A stretch of DNA of 64,000 nt, from assembly GCF_009727055.1 (NCBI RefSeq), contig NC_052351.1, positions 9,668,974-9,732,973 on the forward strand, read 5' to 3'. The notes beneath the pieces are model-generated. The model did not search any database, was not told where the DNA came from, and was given only the letters and a program-made list of their open reading frames with translations. Both the position numbers and the translations under genes were made by a program. Shown piece after piece: positions 58,532 to 64,000 of this stretch. Each line of letters starts with the position of its first letter. The first letter of the stretch is position 1. This stretch comes from Benincasa hispida (lineage: Eukaryota; Streptophyta; Magnoliopsida; Cucurbitales; Cucurbitaceae).

Positions 58532-60382
58532 TGTTTTATTAAAGAGAGAAATAATGCAACAAAGTAGAAACAGAGAGAAACAGAGAACAAATTGGAAAAA
58601 TGAGGACATAATAGAGGAAGAATTGAGAAAAGAAAACAGGACATTCAAGATGCCCCCAAGACGTACGAGTCAATGATAATGACTTGTTTTTCTATGCAAG
58701 TCTACTCATCATCACGGGTCAAAATTTGCTATCTTGATTAACACCTTGATGTTTTTGTCTATTACTTGTGCAACTTATTTATTGGTTTAAAGTCAATAAT
58801 CTTGTTGATTGATATTATTAATACAAGTCTTGTCCACACATTTGAATACTAAAATATAGTTGAAATCTAATAATATTTTAATATAATATTACATCTCTTT
58901 CATTGGCTTCTTCTTTTTCAAAGAGGCAAATTTCAAAAAGTCCAAAATCAAGGCACAAGTCACCCACAATAACATTGTGCATCCAGTTAGGAAAGTTAGC
59001 AACCCAATTTTATTTATTTATTTATTTTTTCACAATTTTTCGAATTGGAAGAAACAAAAATATCAAACAAACAACATGAGGAACTGCCATATAAGTAGTT
59101 TGATTCCTATCATGAGAATAAAAAGAGAAAGATAGACATCTCCGTAGTGCTCGCCAATACATTGATGTCATTTCTTTTCTTATGTAATTAACATGATGGT
59201 ATCAATTGACACCACTCTTTCAATTATGTTATCTCTTTCTTCCTTTTATCATTATTGTTGTTGTTGTGGTGTTTTTCCAGACGCTGAAATCATGTTTTTC
59301 TTAAATATTCTTACTCAAATTGTATGTATTTTATGTAGTTTTTTTTTTTTATAAATAATTTGCTCGTATTTATGATTTTTTTAACAAAAAATATGGAAAA
59401 ATAGTAACGATATTTATTTTTCAAATATCTTTTTCGGAAAAAAAATGGTCCCTAAATTTTAGGTTTGATTTCTATTTAGTCTCTATATTTCAATGTTTCA
59501 AAATATTAAAGGTATATCCTTGAGTTTCAAAGTAACATTTATTTGATTATGAGATTTCCATATTTTATATTTTTATCTTTGAGCTTTTGCTAAGTGTTCA
59601 TTTTGATTTTTCACGTCAATTTTTAGTTAATTAATTCAAAATAATTATGAAGTGAAATTTTTATAATTGATTTTGATAGTAATGAAAAACTAATCAACTA
59701 TAATTATTTTAAATTAATAATTAATAGACACTAACACTACATGTAAAAAAAAATGTGTATTTTGTGAAAATAAAAATTTTAAGTATAAATCTTAAAAATT
59801 TAGAAACCAAATAAAAATAAAATCCAATTTAAGGATAAAAATGTAATATTTTGAAACTTAAGGATTAAAATTGAAATTAACTCAAAATTGAGGAGGAAAA
59901 ATCTAATATTTTAAAACCAATGAAATGATCAACACTAAGTAACAAAAAAAATATTTTTTAACCTTAAGGCATAAACCTCCAACATAATTCCATGAATGCC
60001 ACTTAGCAGTGTCGTTGAATGAATCAAAAGCCTAATTGCATACAATCCATGGCAATATAAACAATAACATTGAGATAATAAACATACATAATGTATAATT
60101 GATTATTATATCCAAACGTATTTAACTAACAAACAAGTTAGAACCAAAAATAACATCGATTATTAGATTCAAATATAAAGTAATTGTTTTAAATGGTAAA
60201 ACTTCTGAAAATACTCAAGTATAGTAAAATGTCACTTTCTATAAGTGATAGACCGCAATAGATTTCTATCACTGAAGAAGTCTATCACAATGATAGACCA
60301 CGACATTTTACAATATTTGTAAATAAGTAGACTCATTTTTCTTTATTTGAAAAAACCCTTCAAACATACTTGTTTAGAATGA
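58532..60382. other. Region upstream of the sugar transporter, with repeats
   Basis: It should contain the transporter promoter on the minus strand (58540 upward), but no TATA box or other element stands out enough to call. Between 59436 and 59963 is foldback copy 4. At about 60195-60350 is a small MITE-like segment with the palindromic phrase TCTATCAC..GATAGAC repeated. Confidence 0.5.
59436..59963. repeat. Foldback MITE-like element, copy 4
   Basis: The left arm begins GGAAAAAAAATGGTCCCTAA; the right end finishes ATATTTTTTAACC. The phrases 'tttagtctctatatttc' and 'gaaacttaaggattaaaa' are internal motif copies in opposite orientation. It is more diverged than copies 1-3. Confidence 0.55.
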
Positions 60383-60459
60383 CACTACAAGAAATATCAC
60401 TTATAATAGCATCCAAAATGTTTTCGAAATGTTGTCGTAGCCCATGTTATTGAAAGTCC

Positions 60460-61170
60460 ATAACTTTTGATAGCGTTTTTTCAATGCTATAAAAAATTCT
60501 ATAAAAAGTCCATTTTGATATCGATATATGATGCTATAAAAACTTTTCATAACATAAAAAGAGTGCTATTGAAATGTTTTGATAGCGTTTTCTATAGCGT
60601 TAGAAAATCGGCATCAAAACGTTTCAATAGTGTTTATTCAAGGCTAAAAAAACGTTATTGGAATGTTTTGATAGCATTTTTCTAACACTATAAAAAATGC
60701 TATCAAAATGTTTCAATGACATTTTTAATAACATTGTAAGAACGCTATAAAAGAGTCTTTATAATGTTTTATAAATGTTGTCGTAGCTGATATTATTAAA
60801 AGTCATCGACTTTCCATAATGTTTTTGTGCAGCGATTATATCGCTATAGAAAGTTGACATATGATAGCTTTAATTCAATGTTATGAAATTGTTCATTGCA
60901 TTGGAAAAATTACCATAAAAAGTTTTCATAGCAATAAAAAAATGTTATAAAAGACATTCTATAGCGATTTTAGACACGCTATTGAAAGTCCCTTATTTTT
61001 ATTAGCATTTTTTCATCGTAATGGAAAAAATCTATAAATACCCCATCTTCAAGCATGAATTTTAATGTTAATGAACTTTCTACGACATGTTTTTGTAATA
61101 CTAAAAGCAATGTTATAATCGATCTTTAATAGCACTTGTTAATAACATTTTTTTAGAATTTACAATTTGT
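60460..61170. repeat. CACTA subterminal repeats
   Basis: The motif TGATAGCG(T)TTTT and its complement (AAAATGCTATCA, GCTATAAAA) recur at least a dozen times in both orientations. Such arrays are the binding sites for the TNPA-type protein in En/Spm elements. Confidence 0.8.
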
Positions 61171-61689
61171 TTCACAAATGTTATTGTAGAATTAATTATA
61201 AACATATATTTATAGAAGTCGCTTGCCCATATTATTGTCTAGACGAAGAAAGATATAATTCACATTTCATCCAAATTTACAATCGTAATTATAACCAAAA
61301 TATTCAAAGTCATAGCATGCAAAAGAAATAAAATACTATATTCATAAAAAAAAGTTTGATATAGTCATCAAAAATATGTTCCAACGAAGTTCTTGTCTAA
61401 TAGAACAATTTGTAAATTCTTAATCCAAATAAAATGACTACATATATAATCTCAAAATGTTGATACAATCAAAAGAGATGTTTTGATTATAGTGATATCA
61501 AAATTCTCCCACACAAAATATGCAGCTCCGATGTTTGTTGTTGAATCATTCACCTAATAAAAAATAAAATAAAATAGCTTTCATAAATCATCATGATTTA
61601 TTTATAACAATAGACTAGCTAATGAACTAAATAAATACTTAATTCACAAAGTAGTAAATAAATTTTCTTACATAGTTGGACTTTATCCA

Positions 61690-62404
61690 TTGACCATGTA
61701 ACAGTAGTGCCCACAACATCGTCAATAACAATAATGTCATATGTTGGCCTCTATAAGAAGAAATTTGGTATTTTTACCATATCAACCCACATATGAACTG
61801 CATTCAGGCTAAGAGGTATGTGTTGAACAAGGATTGATGGATCATTGGAAGACCATCTACCTTCAACAACGACTTCTCCTGAACCGACTCAATCAAGCAG
61901 CAAACACTTATGAGGAGTGTTAGTAGTAGAACACTTTTTCACCAATAATATGGTTAGAAAATTTTCAAACAATAATAATTTTGAATACTAAATGAATAGA
62001 AAAATGTATAAATGAATTTACCTGTGGGGAATTTAGGATTGGAGTTAGAATATCTACTGATGTTGATACTCTAACAGGATAATTAGAATTTTGTTCCCTC
62101 ATTTTTCCTATAGAAATAACATATTCAAAGTGTTATATAAAACACAATTTAAATAGATAAAGAGAGTTAGGATAAATTTACCTTATCCCTTATTAAGGAA
62201 GCTATCACGCTTTTCAGTTCATCTACATCTGTTGTTAGGTTGTTGCATTTTCTTTCAAGAGATGCAATAGTCTTATTTTCAGAGTTGATGTAGACAACTC
62301 CGATCTAGTCACACCAAATCCTAATCCTCGTACATGGCCATGATTGGGACCGAAAACTCTACTAACTGCATCATCAATTATACTACTTGAACGAGACATT
62401 CCCA
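61690..62404 (-). pseudogene. CACTA-associated accessory gene remnant
   Basis: Minus-strand reading: GMSRSSSIIDDAVSRVFGPN and HVRGLGFGVTRSE near 62400-62280, a motif typical of plant Ptta/En/Spm proteins. A coiled-coil-like stretch ENKTIASLERK and DVDELKSVIASLIRDK then ends at a splice-like GTAAAT (about 62190). A small exon-like block of about 70 bp follows near 62112-62040, and then HKCLLLD and GEVVVEGRWSSNDPSILVQH, SLNAVHMWVDMVKIPN (61930-61760), the C-terminal domain of the same family. One frameshift lies after VTRSE and another after IPN. Not functional as it stands. Confidence 0.72.
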
Positions 62405-62472
62405 CACGATTTGTTCAATGTGCTCATAAGAAAAGAAATGCATGATATCGTTCAACATAAATTAGCCTTTTA

Positions 62473-62660
62473 GGAGAGGGGGTGGGGGGAGGGGAAGGTG
62501 AATTATAACCAACACAAATTCACAACGTTTAGAAACTCTTACTTCAACTAAATCACTACTCAAATGCCCACAAACCAACAAAAGATCACTTAAACAAAAT
62601 CAACCTAAAGAAGTATTGAATATTAAAAAAAAAAGATCATTTATGGGGGGGGGGGGGGGG
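62473..62660. repeat. Two G-rich tracts
   Basis: At about 62473-62500 the sequence reads GAGAGGGGGTGGGGGGAGGG. At 62645-62660 there is an uninterrupted run of 16 G, followed by CCGGGAGCGGAGTGGGG. Each tract is followed by a similar ACCAACACAAA phrase (62508 and 62689), so they may be an old duplication. They are very unusual in this AT-rich region and able to form G-quadruplexes in principle. Confidence 0.6.
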
Positions 62661-62714
62661 CCGGGAGCGGAGTGGGGATGCCTATGACCAACACAAAAAT
62701 CCTAGCTAACCCTA

Positions 62715-63030
62715 TATCATGCGTTATACAGTGTCAAAATGTCTATTTTTGTAGCTATCGTAGGAATCAACCGCATGGGCTGAAGCCAGACCATCGCAAA
62801 GTTGATCGCTGGCATGATAAACGCATATGCGCTAGAAACCTTCGAGTCGGGCAAAAGGTCTTACTCTTCAATTCGAGATTGCGGCTCTTCCCAGGAAAAT
62901 TAAAAACGCGTTGGTCCAGTCCCTTCATCATCAAAGAAATATTTTTCATATGGTGCGGTGGAACTGATCACCAAGGATGGCAGTCGAACATTTAAAGTTA
63001 GTGGACAATGGATAAAGGCATATTGTTGAG
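62715..63030 (+). pseudogene. Ty3/gypsy integrase C-terminal fragment
   Basis: The frame gives KVDRWHDKRI, VGQKVLLFNSRLRLFPGKLK and RWSSPFIIKE, the post-integrase segment of plant gypsy polyproteins. A one-base shift near 62945 then gives SYGAVELITKDGSRTFKVSG and a stop at about 63029. The upstream integrase core is not in the window. Confidence 0.82.
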
Positions 63031-63710
63031 GAGATTTCTAGCCAGAAACAGTCTCCGCAAAGTTGAAAAACTCAGACTATCCCTTACTCAACTCTTGAAC
63101 ATTTAACTCTTCGTCATTTTACGATTATCAGTATTTCATTTATTTCTCTAAAATAAAAAAAATTATAAAAAAAATAATAAGAAAAAAAACTTGTTGTTTT
63201 GTTTTAAAATCATTTGATCCTCTCTTTGTCTGTTTACAAGGATTAAGGCATAGAAATGCGAAGAAGCAAATGATCTCATTCCATCACCGCAATCCACAGG
63301 AGCATCGATCGCTGCAAGGATGGATGCATCAATACACAATGCGGGCGACAACGCAGAATTTGAGGGTGTACTCTTCCTTATCTTGATTTGAAATTTTGCA
63401 CTATCACATTGTATTTTAAGTTTTTTCACTGCATCCTCCTTAATTACCATAATCATTTGCCAAGTAGATAAATTTAATAGTTCACCGCATGTTGTTTCTT
63501 TGCTAAGTATGATTTCAATGACGAAAAATATGCTTCTATATCTTTCGTATACATAAGAGTCAACTTAATCTTAAGATAGTCATCTCAGGAAATATTTCTA
63601 GAAGTTAGGGATTCACTAGCTTTCTTTCAAACTCTTTTTACAAGCATTCTATGACCATCGCATGACCTATTTTAATTTCTTTTGGCAATGAGGACATTGC
63701 CGCATTTTAA
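63031..63710 (+). other. 3' non-coding region of the gypsy element
   Basis: It follows the integrase stop. Near 63685-63720 is GGCAATGAGGACATTGCCGC followed by AAATTTGGGGG, a layout I know from the region just before the 3' LTR in plant gypsy elements. No host gene is seen. Confidence 0.5.
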
Positions 63711-64000
63711 ATTTGGGGGTGAGGTATTTATTTTCGACCTTGCTATAAAAAAAATAATAAAATATATTCTTTGAGAATAACGACTCCACTGTCAACGCAA
63801 TGGAAAACCCATGTTGATAAGAGTTAAGTTGTGAAAGACACTTATCCGTAGTTAGATGTCCGCATGACACACGTGGGGGCAAGCTAAAACGAAGGCAAGG
63901 CACTCGGATCAACGCAATGTTCAAATTAGAATCAAATTGGAATTGGAGAAAATATATTTAAATATGATTTAAATATATGAAGATGAATTTGTGTAAAAAT
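63711..64000 (+). repeat. Polypurine tract and possible 3' LTR start of the gypsy element
   Basis: The purine tract TTTGGGGGTGAGG is at about 63711-63723. An LTR starting with TG at about 63719 would run out of the window. No second LTR is available for comparison, so this is tentative. Confidence 0.4.

Larger units (their letters stand above)
60383..62420 (-). mobile_element. Truncated CACTA (En/Spm) transposon
   Basis: The left end is CACTACAAGAAAT at 60383-60395, the CACTA terminal inverted repeat, followed by about 700 bp of subterminal repeats. Coding remnants on the minus strand lie at 61690-62404. The other terminus (TTCTTGTAGTG on the plus strand) is not in the window; the element seems cut off by sequence around 62470-62700. 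Confidence 0.8.

Noticed and set aside
1..64000. CRISPR arrays, bacterial operons, integrated viral genomes
   Set aside because: No regular repeat-spacer array and no bacterial-type gene clusters; all reverse transcriptase-like sequences fit copia, gypsy or LINE elements, and no envelope-like or pararetroviral gene was seen.

Overview
This window is nuclear DNA from a flowering plant. It is strongly AT-rich, has intron-containing genes with GT..AG borders, and carries plant-type Ty1/copia, Ty3/gypsy, L1-type LINE, CACTA and hAT elements. The repeat families and gene sequences look most like a dicot, plausibly a cucurbit, but that is a judgement by eye, not a search result.

Three host genes can be supported. 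(1) 8977-9618 (+) is an intronless 213-residue protein with an N-terminal hydrophobic region and a very acidic tail; its function is unknown. (2) 42486-45452 (+) is a three-exon TIR1/AFB-family auxin receptor F-box gene of 584 residues with an intact coding frame. (3) 48926-58531 (-) is a four-exon STP-type monosaccharide/H+ symporter of 538 residues with an intact coding frame; its third intron is swollen to about 7.6 kb by nested retrotransposons.

The rest is mostly transposon sediment. 1-3.3 kb is AT-rich intergenic DNA. 3.3-8.8 kb holds a foldback repeat and a decayed copia element (minus strand, 152-bp LTRs, no integrase core). One of its LTRs was split by a 587-bp hAT-type element with a perfect 8-bp target duplication, and the first host gene starts just downstream. 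9.6-17 kb is intergenic with hAT and foldback MITEs and an orphan TGGGCY promoter-like cluster. 17-30 kb is a nested LTR complex. It contains LTRs of one family (called B here) in inverted orientation with a 0.3-kb spacer, then a large copia element (called A; minus strand) with a 2.29-kb LTR, an intact-looking YVDD reverse transcriptase, no recognisable gag and arrays of a CGATCG motif, followed by another piece of a B LTR. 29.8-30.5 kb is a GC-richer segment that may be organelle-derived. 30.5-34.5 kb has tandem and foldback repeats, a hAT MITE and an RNase H fragment. 34.6-38.7 kb is a 5'-truncated LINE on the minus strand. 38.7-41.7 kb is intergenic. 41.7-46.5 kb is the auxin receptor gene. 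48.9-58.5 kb is the sugar transporter. Its intron 3 contains a copia element (called C; SIRE-like, plus strand), itself interrupted by a B-family LTR, followed by a diverged LTR (D). 58.5-64 kb holds a foldback MITE, a CACTA transposon end with its subterminal repeats and gene remnants, and the 3' end of a Ty3/gypsy element.

There are three single unknown bases (30711, 37926, 52596). Two are flanked by direct duplications of 82 and 179 bp, so those places are probably assembly joins and not biology. No cluster of host genes acting as one new pathway is visible. The most interesting signals are the auxin-receptor pocket substitutions with a degraded miR393 site, the transporter gene that tolerates nested insertions, the inverted LTR pair that could form dsRNA, and the CGATCG motif arrays in copia element A.
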